The notes: generated by a model from the sequence alone, not told the origin. A stretch of DNA of 64,000 nt from Pseudomonas frederiksbergensis (GCF_035751725.1 NZ_CP142104.1:5828001-5892000); one strand, 5' to 3'. Shown: positions 10,601-19,614, numbered from the stretch's first letter. Made by a program: numbers and translations.

Positions 10601-11164
10601 GTCGCTGTCCTGGGTGGTGTAGCGACCAGCGGTGTCGAGCAGCACGGCCTCGTCGGTGAACCACCAATCGCAATTGCGCGTGCCGCCGACGCCGCGCACG
10701 GCACCGGCGCCGAGCTGCGCAGCCAACGGGAAATGCAACCCGGAGTTGACCAGCGCCGTGGTCTTGCCGGAGCCCGGCGGACCGATGATTACGTACCACG
10801 GCAGCTCGTAGAGGTTACGGCGCTCGTCGCCGCCGAGCTTGGCTTTCTTGAGCAAGGCCAAGGCCTCGTCCATGCGCTGGCGCAGGGTTTCGAGTTCTTC
10901 GGCAGTGGCGATGCTGGTGGGGTCCGGCGGGGTCTGCGCGGCCAGGCTGCGCATCACTTCGGCGGCCTGGCGGCGGGCTTGGATAATGCGCAGCACCCGG
11001 TAGGCGATCCACACCGCGAACACGAGGATGATCAATGTCCAGCGCCGGCCTTCAGGCACCAGCCAATCAAGCAGCGGACCAACGAACCAGATGATCAGGC
11101 TCAGGGCAATCAGCCCCAGCAACGGTATGACCCAGCGGATCATGAAACTGAAAAACGCCTTCAC
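7664..11164 (-). CDS. tssM: TssM (IcmF): inner-membrane core of the T6SS envelope complex
   Basis: 1166 residues. Two membrane helices lie within residues 7-58, then a cytoplasmic GTPase-like domain with an intact Walker A (GPPGSGKT, residues 128-135) and LLDTAGRYT. A third helix (VLASTVVLVLVVSTLWWVSY) lies near residue 440, followed by a large periplasmic region ending in the TssM C-terminal beta domain that docks to TssJ. TssM links TssL and the baseplate to the outer-membrane lipoprotein TssJ. The start overlaps the tssL stop (ATGA). Intact nucleotide-binding residues suggest NTP binding is kept here; some TssM homologues have lost it. Confidence 0.95.
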   Translation of the reverse strand: MKAFFSFMIRWVIPLLGLIALSLIIWFVGPLLDWLVPEGRRWTLIILVFAVWIAYRVLRIIQARRQAAEVMRSLAAQTPPDPTSIATAEELETLRQRMDEALALLKKAKLGGDERRNLYELPWYVIIGPPGSGKTTALVNSGLHFPLAAQLGAGAVRGVGGTRNCDWWFTDEAVLLDTAGRYTTQDSDATVDKAAWLGFLGLLKKQRARRPIDGAFIAISLSDLLLGSDAERAAHAAAIRLRIQELYTQLGVRFPVYLMLTKLDLVPGFMEYFDSLSKEERAQVWGMTFALDDGKSNDSPLAHLQSEFALLEQRLNDRLVERLQQERDPARRDLIYGFPQQFGALKDCLQSFLDGVFKPNAFEERVLLRGVYFTSGTQEGSPIDRLIGSMAQSMNLDRQHLARQTGTGRSYFIEKLFTAVAFAERGLVGVDPKVERRRKWIARGVLASTVVLVLVVSTLWWVSYRANQAYIAQVDQKVAPLGQTVQNLSPAQRDVLAVLPLLNAVKHLADDAPDWAEGLGLYQGDMLEAESGSVYRKLLIAVFAPRLLTRIEEQLHSGGNSDFLYEGLKAYLMLADNEHYDTDFIKAWIALDWDRSLPRDLPAEQRQALTGHLQALFERRPPTARLDPRLIEDLRRQLQQLPVAQRVYDRIKRQKLPEGIPDFRINEAAGRDAALVFSRKSGKPLGEPLSGFFTVKGYRQGFLLSSLSQTGTLAEEQWVLGHEEADQQNVASLAADVRRLYFQDYLRQWDALLADIDFVPITSVAQAADVLRVISGPTSPLKKLLVAVAKETDLQQDERLLAAQGVPAGDGVDKLKERLGSLLGQEQATPNAPAANDDPITAHFAELNSIVNKNEGEPAAIDGLLSDMNALYVQVSAMVGASGDALLGEAKNQASAAATRVSLNAERQPPLVQGLVKSVVNSTTNTMMGGVRNQLNAAWTSEVVNIYRQSLAGRYPMSPGSARDATLDDFGQFFGVGGVMDNYFRKYLQPYVDTSTQTWRWQPGAAQKLGISPGVLQTFQRAATIRDAFFRSGGTQPMVRFELKPVAMDSTITQFLLDLDGQQLSYDHGPSRPTAMQWPNPGSIGVVRISIMPPASSGRSGITLDGPWAWFRLLEQSDLTAGNSPDRFNLRLRVDGASASYELRANSAFNPFKSRVLSGFSLPERL

Positions 11165-12471
11165 TCGACCCCCTCCGCCAACACTGTGATTTCAACCCGT
11201 CGATTGCGCGCACGGCCTTCGGTCGTGGCGTTGGAGGCCAGCGGCTCGGTGTCGCTGCGGCCTTCGGCGCTGAAGCGCTCGGGTTGGCCGGTCTTGGCCG
11301 AAAGAATGTCCAGCACCGAACGGGCCCGCGCCTCGGACAAGGCCCAGTTGGAAGGGAATCTCAAGGTGGCAATCGGCCGATTGTCGCTGTGCCCGGTCAC
11401 CAGCACCTGGCCCTTGACCTTGCGCACCGCGTCGGCGATGCGCAGCATCAACGGCTGGAAATCGTCCTTGATGCCGGCGCTGCCGGAGGCGAACAGTTCA
11501 TCGCCACGGATGGTCACCACCGAACGGTCGACGGCGTCTTCCACCGCCACCTTGCCGGAGCGGATTTCATCCGCGAGGAAACCGGCCAGGCGTGGGCGCT
11601 CGATCACTTTCGGCTGCACCACGGGACGATCGATGGTCTGCACTGGGATCTCACCGAGGAAGTGAATGTTCTTGAACACTGGTTCGGCATCGGAGGCCAG
11701 CTTCATGCGCAGGCCGAACAACAATGCCAATAGCAGCGCCGCGCCGATGGCCACGGCGATCCACGGCGGCATGAATTGCGCCAGTCGATCACGGGCCACG
11801 GTGACACCGCGCCAGTGCGGCGACAGTTCGCGCTCGTACTCGCCACGGGCGCTGCGGATGACGCCAGCGGTACGTTCGCGCAACGCTTCGAGTTGGCTGC
11901 GACCATCGTTCATCACGCGGTAGCGGCCCTCAAAGCCCAGGCACATGCACAGGTACAAAAGCTCCAGCAGATACAGGCGCTCGCGCGGGCTTTGCAGGCA
12001 ATGTTCCAGCAACTGGAACACCTTCTCGCCGCCCCAGGCTTCGTTGTGCACGGTGATCAGCAGGCTTTGCTTGCCCCAGTCGCTGGTGCCGCCCCACGGT
12101 GTGCTCAACACCGCCTCATCGAGGGCGGTGCACAAGGCGTAGCGGGCCAGCAACACATCGTTGCGCACCACGCCAGCGGCCTCGGCGCGCTCTTCGAACT
12201 GGCGCAGGTACGCCAACAGTTGTGCGCGCAAACTGGCCGGCGCCGGGTGGGCGATGGTGCTTCGCAGGCGCGTCAACAAGGCCAGCAGCGGGCCGGCGGC
12301 GCTTTCCAGCGGATTGAGGCCCTGGGCCTTGCCCGTCAGGACCGGCGCGGCCGGCATCGACAGCGGCGCCGGTGCGGGTGCCGGCTGCTGGCGTGCCGGG
12401 TCCGGACGAAACGGATCCGCGCCACGGCCACCGGGCGTCGGCATGAACTGGGTACGATCGTCGTTACTCAT
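11161..12471 (-). CDS. tssL: TssL with C-terminal OmpA-like peptidoglycan-binding domain
   Basis: 436 residues. A Pro/Ala-rich N-terminal leader of about 45 residues precedes the DotU/TssL cytoplasmic domain, then one membrane helix (WIAVAIGAALLLALLFGLRM), then an OmpA-like domain with GHSDNRPI, ALSEARARSVLDIL and a GRARNRRVEI end. This is the 'extended' TssL of H1-type systems, which anchors the complex to peptidoglycan itself. It partners TssM, with overlapping reading frames. It starts six bases after the tssK stop. Confidence 0.94.
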   Translation of the reverse strand: MSNDDRTQFMPTPGGRGADPFRPDPARQQPAPAPAPLSMPAAPVLTGKAQGLNPLESAAGPLLALLTRLRSTIAHPAPASLRAQLLAYLRQFEERAEAAGVVRNDVLLARYALCTALDEAVLSTPWGGTSDWGKQSLLITVHNEAWGGEKVFQLLEHCLQSPRERLYLLELLYLCMCLGFEGRYRVMNDGRSQLEALRERTAGVIRSARGEYERELSPHWRGVTVARDRLAQFMPPWIAVAIGAALLLALLFGLRMKLASDAEPVFKNIHFLGEIPVQTIDRPVVQPKVIERPRLAGFLADEIRSGKVAVEDAVDRSVVTIRGDELFASGSAGIKDDFQPLMLRIADAVRKVKGQVLVTGHSDNRPIATLRFPSNWALSEARARSVLDILSAKTGQPERFSAEGRSDTEPLASNATTEGRARNRRVEITVLAEGVE

Positions 12472-12477
12472 CGCGGT

Positions 12478-13812
12478 TTATCCTCGGATCGCCCAGAACG
12501 CCAGGTTCAGCCCTGGGAACTGACCGGCGATATGGAACGCAAAGCCACCGGAGTTGCTGAGTTGCTGCCAGTGGTCGCTGCCCCGGTCCAATTCGTAATA
12601 GGTGGAGCCGGCGTGGTATGGCAACTGGCGCGGCGCCACCGGCAGCGGCAGCAGGCCGATGCCCGGCAGCTGCAGGTTGACCAGGTCGCGGATGTGTTCC
12701 ACCGAACCGACCTTGCTCTGCTGGCCGAAGCGGCCGCGCAGGGTTTCGGCGGGCACGTCGGCGCGCACCACCAGGATGAAGCTGGCGCTGTCGAGCAGGG
12801 TCTTGTCGGCGAGCATCGCCACGTGGATGCCGTAGGCTTTCTCGACAATCGGGATCGGCGTCGCCTTGCTGTCGATCAGCATCGACAGGGCCTCGCGCAG
12901 GGCCTGCATCACCGGCGCGTAGCTGAGCGCCAGGTCATCGTGTTGATAAGGCGGGTATTGCTGCGGCCGTCGTCCGGAGGCGGTGAACGTCGAGAACTCG
13001 CCGGCCAGGCTCACCAGCTCGCTGTAGAGACGCTCGGGGTGCAGCGGGCTCAACTGGCTCAGGTGCTGGATCAGCGGCTGGGCGCGGTTGACCAGCTGCA
13101 ACAGCATGAAGTCGGCAATTTCCGAGGCGCCACCGGCACCGGACGCCACCACCCGCCCGGCCAGGGCTTCGCCGCGTTGATGCAGCAGGCCCAGCAGTTC
13201 GCTGCGGAACGCCGCCAGCGGCTTGGAGGCGCTGACATCCAGCAGCGGCGGGATGTAGGCATCATCGAGCACCAGCGCCCGGTCGGCGCGTTTCTCCTTG
13301 ATGCGCACTACGCCAATCGCGGCGTAGTCGCCGATGCCGTCCTGTTCAGTCAGCAAGCGCAACGCCCGGGAACCGAGGGCCACCGGCGCGCGGTTTTCGA
13401 ACGGCGCGTTGTCGTCGCGCACTTCGCACACCTGGCTGACATAACGCGCGGCACCGAGGTCTTCGCCTTCGTCCACGGTGTCGCGGGAACCGGCGCGTTT
13501 GAGCGGCAGGGCCAGATACACCACGCCGTCACGCAGGTTGTCATCGACGTTCAGCGGCGTCGGCGCCAGGTCGTCCTGGGGAATATTGAACGGCGTGCCG
13601 TCCGGCAGCAGGCCCCGCGCCGAGATGATCGCCAGCTTGCCCTGGGCCAGCAGGCCCTGGTCGATCAGCAATTCGGAAAAACCCCAGGCGCCGGCCGACA
13701 AGGGGCGGCTGCGTGCGTCGATGAGGTTTTCCAGGTAACGGTCGTGCTGTTGGAAGTGCTGCGTTCCAATGAACATGCCTTCCGACCAGACCACGCGATT
13801 GTTCCAGGACAT
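12478..13812 (-). CDS. tssK: TssK: baseplate adaptor to the membrane complex
   Basis: 444 residues, the usual size for TssK. It begins MSWNNRVVWSEGMFIGTQHF, the conserved opening that inserts into the baseplate wedge, and has the ARSRPLSAGAWGF segment typical of the family. No signal peptide or membrane helix is present. TssK connects the TssEFG wedges (encoded on the plus arm) to TssL/TssM. It lies 15 bases after tssJ in the same transcript. Confidence 0.94.
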   Translation of the reverse strand: MSWNNRVVWSEGMFIGTQHFQQHDRYLENLIDARSRPLSAGAWGFSELLIDQGLLAQGKLAIISARGLLPDGTPFNIPQDDLAPTPLNVDDNLRDGVVYLALPLKRAGSRDTVDEGEDLGAARYVSQVCEVRDDNAPFENRAPVALGSRALRLLTEQDGIGDYAAIGVVRIKEKRADRALVLDDAYIPPLLDVSASKPLAAFRSELLGLLHQRGEALAGRVVASGAGGASEIADFMLLQLVNRAQPLIQHLSQLSPLHPERLYSELVSLAGEFSTFTASGRRPQQYPPYQHDDLALSYAPVMQALREALSMLIDSKATPIPIVEKAYGIHVAMLADKTLLDSASFILVVRADVPAETLRGRFGQQSKVGSVEHIRDLVNLQLPGIGLLPLPVAPRQLPYHAGSTYYELDRGSDHWQQLSNSGGFAFHIAGQFPGLNLAFWAIRG

Positions 13813-13827
13813 GGGGGCTCCGATTGC

Positions 13828-14334
13828 TTATTGGGCAGGGCTGGATGGGGCAACGACGACGGCGCTGCGCACGGCGCGCACATCGAGGCTGATCTGGTAT
13901 TCGGTGTATTGGCGCGGCGGGACATTCATGACCGTGCGCCACAGCGATTGGTCCAGTTCGCGATAGCCCACCAGGATTCCGATATGACGGGTGGCCGGGT
14001 CGAGGTCGCGTTGCAGGCTCGATTGCTGGCCGGGTTGGATCAGCACCTCGTCCTGGTCGATCAGGTCGGCACCGAGGGTTGCCTGGGCCCGCTCGGCCAA
14101 GGCGAAATAATCGGAACGGCCAAACGTCGCGGCATTTTTCAATTCGAAAATGCGCACCCGGACCGGGGCCGGCTGGCCGGTGGCGCCGGGGTTGAGACCA
14201 GCGATGGCATGGAAATGCAGCTCGATGGCGGCGGTGTCGGCCTCAGCTTCTTCGGGCTGGGGGTTGGCCGCATCCTTGGCGCACGCCGTCAGCAGAAGCG
14301 CGGTGGCAACTGCGAGTAAAAACCTGGGAATCAT
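13828..14334 (-). CDS. tssJ: TssJ: outer-membrane lipoprotein of the T6SS
   Basis: 168 residues with a lipoprotein signal: MIPRFLLAVATALLLTAC, lipobox LTAC with the lipidated Cys at 18. The +2 residue is Ala, consistent with outer-membrane sorting. The mature part is the transthyretin-like TssJ fold with the family's PVRVRIFELKNAATF segment. It binds the periplasmic end of TssM. It lies 69 bases downstream of fha with no gene between. Confidence 0.92.
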   Translation of the reverse strand: MIPRFLLAVATALLLTACAKDAANPQPEEAEADTAAIELHFHAIAGLNPGATGQPAPVRVRIFELKNAATFGRSDYFALAERAQATLGADLIDQDEVLIQPGQQSSLQRDLDPATRHIGILVGYRELDQSLWRTVMNVPPRQYTEYQISLDVRAVRSAVVVAPSSPAQ

Positions 14335-14403
14335 CCTGCGTCCTCAATGACGTTTGAGCTATCCGTTGTTGTCTTGATCAGTCTTGTTATAAGGCGGCGG
14401 CGC

Positions 14404-15864
14404 TCAACGGCGTCGCTGTCGTGTGCTGTGTTCTTCGTAGGCGCGGCTGAACTCACGACCGAACAGGTCCTGGAAATCCTCCTGGGCTTCCCGGGAAATG
14501 TTGCTATAGAGCTCGGTGAATTGCTGCCAGTACTGGGCCTGTCGCGAGCCGCTGAAAATGCCTGACAGCCCGCCAGGCTTGCCCATGCGCTCTTCCAGTT
14601 GCGCCGGCTCAAAACGCGCCAGCAAATGTTTGATCGCCGCTTCCACGCCGGCCATGACCGCCAACTGGTGGGCACGCAAGTCATCGAAACTGTCGCGCAC
14701 CGCCGCGTCCGGCGCCATGAACGCCTGGTTGCCATGGCGCAGCAGCAACAGCAGCGCTTCGTCGACATTGGGGGCGAACTTCAGCGGGTTGTTTTCCACC
14801 GGCTGGATCATCGTCTGCTGGATGCGGAACTCACCCTTGAGGCTGCTGCGGGCGCGCAGCACATCGATCAGGCCTTCGACCATCAACCGATAGCTGCGCC
14901 CGATGCTTTCCATCTGGGCTTCGGCGTTGGCCTTGTCCAGGCGCAGTTGATCCAGCCCGGCGCCGCGCAGGAAGGCTTGGAGCAGGTCGGGTTGAGAACT
15001 CTGCACCGGGGTGGGCGTAGGCTCGACACGGCTGACCGGCGCTTCTGGCGGTGGCGCGGATTCAATCGGCGCGACGACCTCAACCATCGGGATGGGCGGA
15101 GCAGGTACAGGCTCAAGCACGGGCAGCGGCGGCACGCAAACCGGTTCAGACAGCGGCGCGACAGGAATCGATGCCACCGGCGCAGGCTTGTCACTGAACA
15201 AATCCCAGTCTTCCGGGATGACCGGGGCCGATGTCACCGCCACCGGCTCGAACACTGGCTCAACTACAGGCGGCGGGCTCGGGCGCGGAATCGGCGTCGG
15301 CGGACGGAAGTCGTGTTGCTCGGCCGGCACATGATCCGGCTGGGTGGCCGGCGGGACGCTGGTCGGGGTGAGGAAATCGAACAGGTCCGGCAGGGTATCC
15401 ATCGACGATACGCCCTGGAAATGCGCCGGCGTGCTCACGGGCATTGGCGAAGGCGTATTCACCGGGGCACTCTGGCGCCCCATCAAGGCTTCGAAGCTGC
15501 TCGGTGCTTCGGCGAACGGATTGCTGTCGGTCATCGGCAAGTCGAAGTCCACCCGGGCCTGGATCTCGTAGTCACCAATGCGGATCACTTCGCCGTCCTG
15601 CAACGGCTCGCTATTGCCTTTGCGCAAACGAATACCGGCCTTGACCAATTCCACACCATTAGTGCTGTTATCGGTCAAATAATAACGCCCGTCCTTGTAT
15701 TGGATGATGCAATGTTTGCCCGAGACCAAACGCTCCGGATCCGGCAATACCCAATCATTATCGGAACTACGGCCAATTGCCATCACTCCCTGGCCCAAGG
15801 TCTTTTCAGAACACTGTCCGGGAGTAATCTTGTGATAACTAGTGATAGTCAAACACAGCGGCAT
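14404..15864 (-). CDS. fha: Fha: forkhead-associated scaffold and PpkA substrate
   Basis: 486 residues from ATG 15864, chosen because an AAGGAGG ribosome site (15875-15869) sits just upstream and the FHA domain starts at once; the open frame runs 70 codons further but without a site. The N-terminal FHA domain (residues about 28-95) shows GRSSDNDWVL, VSGKHC and DNSTNGV, the phosphothreonine-binding residues. A long Pro-rich linker (about 170-340) follows, then a C-terminal helical domain with the family's RSSLKGEFRIQQTMIQPVEN segment. In P. aeruginosa Fha1 is phosphorylated by PpkA, and this starts T6SS assembly. It is the first gene of the minus arm. Confidence 0.93.
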   Translation of the reverse strand: MPLCLTITSYHKITPGQCSEKTLGQGVMAIGRSSDNDWVLPDPERLVSGKHCIIQYKDGRYYLTDNSTNGVELVKAGIRLRKGNSEPLQDGEVIRIGDYEIQARVDFDLPMTDSNPFAEAPSSFEALMGRQSAPVNTPSPMPVSTPAHFQGVSSMDTLPDLFDFLTPTSVPPATQPDHVPAEQHDFRPPTPIPRPSPPPVVEPVFEPVAVTSAPVIPEDWDLFSDKPAPVASIPVAPLSEPVCVPPLPVLEPVPAPPIPMVEVVAPIESAPPPEAPVSRVEPTPTPVQSSQPDLLQAFLRGAGLDQLRLDKANAEAQMESIGRSYRLMVEGLIDVLRARSSLKGEFRIQQTMIQPVENNPLKFAPNVDEALLLLLRHGNQAFMAPDAAVRDSFDDLRAHQLAVMAGVEAAIKHLLARFEPAQLEERMGKPGGLSGIFSGSRQAQYWQQFTELYSNISREAQEDFQDLFGREFSRAYEEHSTRQRRR

Positions 15865-16270
15865 CTCGCCTCCTTGCTGAATACTTCTTGTCGCCGACGA
15901 TACATGAGACCTGGACCCCGGCCCTTGCGTAGCAAAAACCTTGCTAGCGACGGGGAACGGCTTTTTGCCAGCACAATGGCTGATCTTAACCGGCCTGCGT
16001 GACAAAAAAACCTGCTTCAGTGCGTACTCCGACCTATGGGTCGCGCGGGTTGTTAAGCACCTCACAACTGTCACATCGGCGAAATAGCTTACCTTGACAA
16101 CGGATAAGTACTACACCAAAAATGCACAACTTCTTGAATATACATGATGGCACTTTAAGATCATCTCGCATCTATAGCGCCATTATCGTCAAGGAACATG
16201 TGAAGTTTCATCCGAAACTTGCGTGTGCACTGCCCGACTTCTTCAGCGGGTGATAGGGAGATCGATCCAA
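15865..16270. promoter_or_regulatory. Divergent control region between the two T6SS arms
   Basis: About 400 bases without a convincing gene, visibly more AT-rich than its flanks (16080-16200 especially). It must hold both the fha and tssA promoters. A TTGACA hexamer is at 16094-16099, but no -10 sequence at a good distance is clear. GGA triplets, the core of RsmA/CsrA sites, occur at 16193-16195, inside the tssA ribosome site (16257-16259) and inside the fha ribosome site (15873-15871). That fits the known Rsm control of H1-T6SS, but it is inference here. Confidence 0.5.
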
Positions 16271-17299
16271 GTGGATGTGCCTTTGTTGCTCGCCGCCGTT
16301 TCCGCGAATTCGCCTTGCGGTGAAGACCTGGAATATGACGCGGATTTCTTGCGCCTGGAACGCGATTCCCGAGGCCAGCCCGAACGCAGCATGGGCGATT
16401 CGATCCTGCCTGCCGAGCCTCCCGAGTGGCGCAGCATCCAGCAGCAAAGCCTGGACCTGCTGCAACGCAGCAAAGACCTGCGCATCACCCATTTCCTGCT
16501 GCAAAGTTCCCTGGCCCTGGAAGGCATTCCCGGCCTCGCCCGCGTACTGACACTGATCAGCGAACTGCTCAAGCAATACTGGGCAGAGCTGCACCCACGC
16601 CTGGACGCCGATGACGACAACGACCCCACCGTGCGGATCAATGCCCTCGCCGGCCTGACCTCGGACGTCACCATTCGCCTGCTGCGCGAAAGCATCCTGG
16701 CCCGCTCCCGGACGTTCGGCGCCGTCAGCCTGCGCGCCGCCGCCAATGCCAGCGGCTTGCAAAGTTTTCCCGATGAAAACCTCGGCGCCGAACAACTCGC
16801 CGGCGCCCTGCTCGACAGCGATCCCGAGCAGTTGGAAACCATCCGCGCCGCCCTGCTGGAAGCCCGCAGCGCCGCCGAAGCCATCGAACAGCAAGTCAGC
16901 GACCAGGTCGGTTCCGCCCAGGGCGTGGACCTCGGCCCGTTGAAACAGCCGCTGAAAATGGCCCTGCAGATTCTCGGTCAGTTCGCCCCGCAGAGCGGCG
17001 ACAGCGACCTTGCCGATCCCGTCGAACCCGACCACACCGCGCCGGTTGAAAACGCCAGCGTACCGAGCGCGCCGCGCAACAGTACCGTCCCAGGGGAAAT
17101 CAACAACCGTGACGATGTGCTGCGCAGCCTGGACCGGATCCTGGCGTACTACACCCGCCACGAGCCCTCCAGCCCGCTGCCGGTGCTGTTGAATCGGGCG
17201 AAGAATCTGGTGCATGCCGATTTCGCGGCGATCGTGCGCAATCTGATTCCCGACGGCATGAGTCAATTTGAAAACCTGCGCGGCCCGGAAAGCGAATAA
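16271..17299 (+). CDS. tssA: TssA: T6SS sheath-cap/priming protein
   Basis: 342 residues from GTG 16271, with AGGGAG ten bases upstream. An in-frame GTG at 16223 would add 16 residues but has no ribosome site, and the chosen start gives an opening (MDVPLLLAAVS) and a length that fit H1-type TssA. It carries the ImpA N-terminal domain (SPCGEDLEYDADF, WRSIQQQSLDLLQRSKDLR, WAELHPRLD). The C terminus ends with the short YYTRHEPSSPLPVLLNRAK dodecamer-forming segment, not a VasJ-type domain. It coordinates baseplate priming and sheath polymerisation. It is the first gene of the plus arm. Confidence 0.92.
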   Translation: MDVPLLLAAVSANSPCGEDLEYDADFLRLERDSRGQPERSMGDSILPAEPPEWRSIQQQSLDLLQRSKDLRITHFLLQSSLALEGIPGLARVLTLISELLKQYWAELHPRLDADDDNDPTVRINALAGLTSDVTIRLLRESILARSRTFGAVSLRAAANASGLQSFPDENLGAEQLAGALLDSDPEQLETIRAALLEARSAAEAIEQQVSDQVGSAQGVDLGPLKQPLKMALQILGQFAPQSGDSDLADPVEPDHTAPVENASVPSAPRNSTVPGEINNRDDVLRSLDRILAYYTRHEPSSPLPVLLNRAKNLVHADFAAIVRNLIPDGMSQFENLRGPESE

Positions 17300-17380
17300 A
17301 AAGCGAGCGGATCACGCAGTCACGTCATAGGTACCCCCGATGACGCCAACACCGTCGCTCAAGCGACCAGGAGCAGCAAC

Positions 17381-17896
17381 GTGGCGAAGCAAAGTTCTCA
17401 GAAATTCATCGCGCGCAACCGCGCGCCTCGAGTGCAGATCGAGTACGACGTCGAGCTCTACGGCGCCGAGAAAAAGGTCCAGTTGCCCTTCGTCATGGGC
17501 GTCATGGCCGACCTCGCCGGCAAGCCCGCCGAGCCTCTGGCACCGGTTGCCGATCGCAAGTTCCTCGAGATCGACGTCGACAACTTCGACTCGCGCCTCA
17601 AGGCCATGCAGCCGCGCGTGGCGTTCCATGTGCCTAACGAACTGACCGGCGAAGGCAACCTGAGCCTGGACCTGACCTTCGAAAGCATGGACGACTTCAG
17701 CCCAGCGGCCGTGGCTCGCAAGGTCGATTCGCTGAACAAGTTGCTCGAGGCGCGCACTCAGTTGGCCAACCTGCTGACCTACATGGACGGCAAGACTGGC
17801 GCCGAGGAAATCATCATGAAGGCGATCAAGGACCCAGCGCTGTTGCAGGCCCTGGCGAGCGCGCCGAAGCCCGCCGACGCAGAGCCCAAGGCTTAA
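17381..17896 (+). CDS. tssB: TssB: small sheath subunit
   Basis: 171 residues from GTG 17381, preceded by AGGAG at 17369-17373. The sequence begins with a basic stretch, then RVQIEYDVELYGAEKK and LPFVMGVMADLAG, and has FLEIDVDNFDSRLKAM, all typical of TssB/VipA. It forms the contractile sheath with TssC; the N-terminal half contacts TssC. It is followed 12 bases later by tssC, so the sheath subunits are co-translated. Confidence 0.95.
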   Translation: MAKQSSQKFIARNRAPRVQIEYDVELYGAEKKVQLPFVMGVMADLAGKPAEPLAPVADRKFLEIDVDNFDSRLKAMQPRVAFHVPNELTGEGNLSLDLTFESMDDFSPAAVARKVDSLNKLLEARTQLANLLTYMDGKTGAEEIIMKAIKDPALLQALASAPKPADAEPKA

Positions 17897-17908
17897 GGAC
17901 TAACGATC

Positions 17909-19405
17909 ATGAACGATTTGGTACGCGACAATCAGCCCCAGAACCTGGGCGCCACCGAAGAAACCAGCGAGTTCGCCTCGCTGCTGCTGCAAGAATTCAA
18001 ACCCAAGACCGAACGCGCCCGCGAAGCCGTCGAGACCGCCGTGCGCACCCTGGCCGAGCAGGCCCTGGCGCAGACCGACCTGGTGTCCAACGACGCCATC
18101 AAGTCGATCGAGTCGATCATCGCCGCCATCGACGCCAAGCTCACCGCCCAGGTCAACCAGGTCATCCACCACCCGGACTTCCAGCAGTTGGAAAGCGCCT
18201 GGCGTGGCCTGCACTACCTGGTCAACAACACCGAGACCGACGAGCAGCTCAAGATCCGCGTGCTCAACATCTCCAAGCCTGACCTGCACAAGACCCTGAA
18301 GAAATTCAAGGGCACCGCGTGGGACCAGAGCCCGATCTTCAAGAAGATGTACGAAGAAGAATACGGCCAGTTCGGCGGCGAGCCTTACGGCTGCCTGGTG
18401 GGCGACTACTACTTCGACCAGTCGCCACCGGACGTGGAACTGCTGGGCGAACTGTCGAAAGTCTGCGCCGCGATGCACGCGCCGTTCATTGCCGCGGCTT
18501 CGCCGACCGTGATGGGCATGGGCTCCTGGCAGGAACTGTCGAACCCGCGCGACCTGACCAAGATCTTCACCACCCCGGAATACGCCGGCTGGCGTTCGCT
18601 GCGTGAATCGGAAGACTCGCGCTACATCGGCCTGACCATGCCGCGCTTCCTGGCGCGCCTGCCGTACGGCGCCAAGACCGACCCGGTGGAAGCCTTCGCC
18701 TTCGAAGAGAACACCGACGGCGCCGACAGCTCCAAGTACACCTGGGCCAACGCTGCCTACGCGATGGCGGTGAACATCAACCGTTCCTTCAAACACTTCG
18801 GCTGGTGCTCGCGCATCCGTGGCGTGGAGTCGGGCGGCGAAGTGGAAAACCTGCCGGCCCACACCTTCCCGACCGACGACGGCGGCGTGGACATGAAGTG
18901 CCCGACCGAGATCGCTATTTCGGACCGCCGTGAAGCGGAACTGGCGAAGAATGGTTTCATGCCGCTGCTGCACAAGAAAAACACCGACTTCGCCGCGTTC
19001 ATCGGCGCCCAGTCGCTGCAGAAACCGGCCGAATACGACGACCCGGACGCCACCGCCAACGCCAACCTGGCCGCGCGCCTGCCGTACCTGTTCGCCACCT
19101 GCCGTTTCGCCCATTACCTGAAGTGCATCGTGCGCGACAAGATCGGCTCCTTCAAAGAGAAGGACGAGATGCAGCGCTGGTTGCAGGACTGGATCCTCAA
19201 CTACGTCGACGGTGACCCGGCGCACTCCACCGAGACCACCAAGGCCCAGCATCCATTGGCTGCCGCCGAAGTGATCGTCGAAGAAGTCGAAGGCAACCCG
19301 GGGTACTACAACTCCAAGTTCTACCTGCGCCCGCACTATCAGCTCGAAGGGCTGACCGTGTCGCTGCGCCTGGTATCGAAACTGCCGTCGGCCAAGGGCG
19401 CGTAA
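17909..19405 (+). CDS. tssC: TssC: large sheath subunit
   Basis: 498 residues, the standard TssC/VipB length. Family landmarks include LESAWRGLHYLVNNTETD, FGGEPYGCLVGDYYF, FIAAASPTVMGM and a C-terminal PGYYNSKFYLRPHYQLEGL. Sheath contraction drives the Hcp tube out, and ClpV recycles the contracted sheath. A REPIN palindrome pair lies directly after the stop, before hcp, and may separate the very high hcp message from the sheath message. Confidence 0.96.
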   Translation: MNDLVRDNQPQNLGATEETSEFASLLLQEFKPKTERAREAVETAVRTLAEQALAQTDLVSNDAIKSIESIIAAIDAKLTAQVNQVIHHPDFQQLESAWRGLHYLVNNTETDEQLKIRVLNISKPDLHKTLKKFKGTAWDQSPIFKKMYEEEYGQFGGEPYGCLVGDYYFDQSPPDVELLGELSKVCAAMHAPFIAAASPTVMGMGSWQELSNPRDLTKIFTTPEYAGWRSLRESEDSRYIGLTMPRFLARLPYGAKTDPVEAFAFEENTDGADSSKYTWANAAYAMAVNINRSFKHFGWCSRIRGVESGGEVENLPAHTFPTDDGGVDMKCPTEIAISDRREAELAKNGFMPLLHKKNTDFAAFIGAQSLQKPAEYDDPDATANANLAARLPYLFATCRFAHYLKCIVRDKIGSFKEKDEMQRWLQDWILNYVDGDPAHSTETTKAQHPLAAAEVIVEEVEGNPGYYNSKFYLRPHYQLEGLTVSLRLVSKLPSAKGA

Positions 19406-19441
19406 ATAGAGGATTTGTTGGAAAAGGCTCGCTCCTGTGCA

Positions 19442-19523
19442 GGAGCGGGCTTGCTCGCCAATGCGTCGGGTCAGTCGGCGTCGATGCCGGATGACCCACC
19501 GCATTGGCGAGCAAGTCCGCTCC
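19442..19523. repeat. REPIN (two inverted REP sequences) between tssC and hcp
   Basis: The left arm 19442-19465 and right arm 19500-19523 are inverted copies of a 24-base unit with core GGCTTGCTCGCC, differing at one position, separated by 34 bases. The same core recurs at many intergenic sites in this window. As RNA the region could form a stable hairpin that stops exonucleases or limits read-through. Confidence 0.85.
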
Positions 19524-19614
19524 CACAGGTTCGGTGTCTTGACTGACGTTCAAAGTAATTTCGCAAGGTCAGCGTCAACCAAACAATGTGGTAGAGACCA
19601 CACAGGGAGAAAAC

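Noticed and set aside
11776..14319. An 847-codon plus-strand frame over tssL, tssK and tssJ
   Set aside because: Shadow of recognised genes; composition typical of antisense reading in GC-rich DNA.
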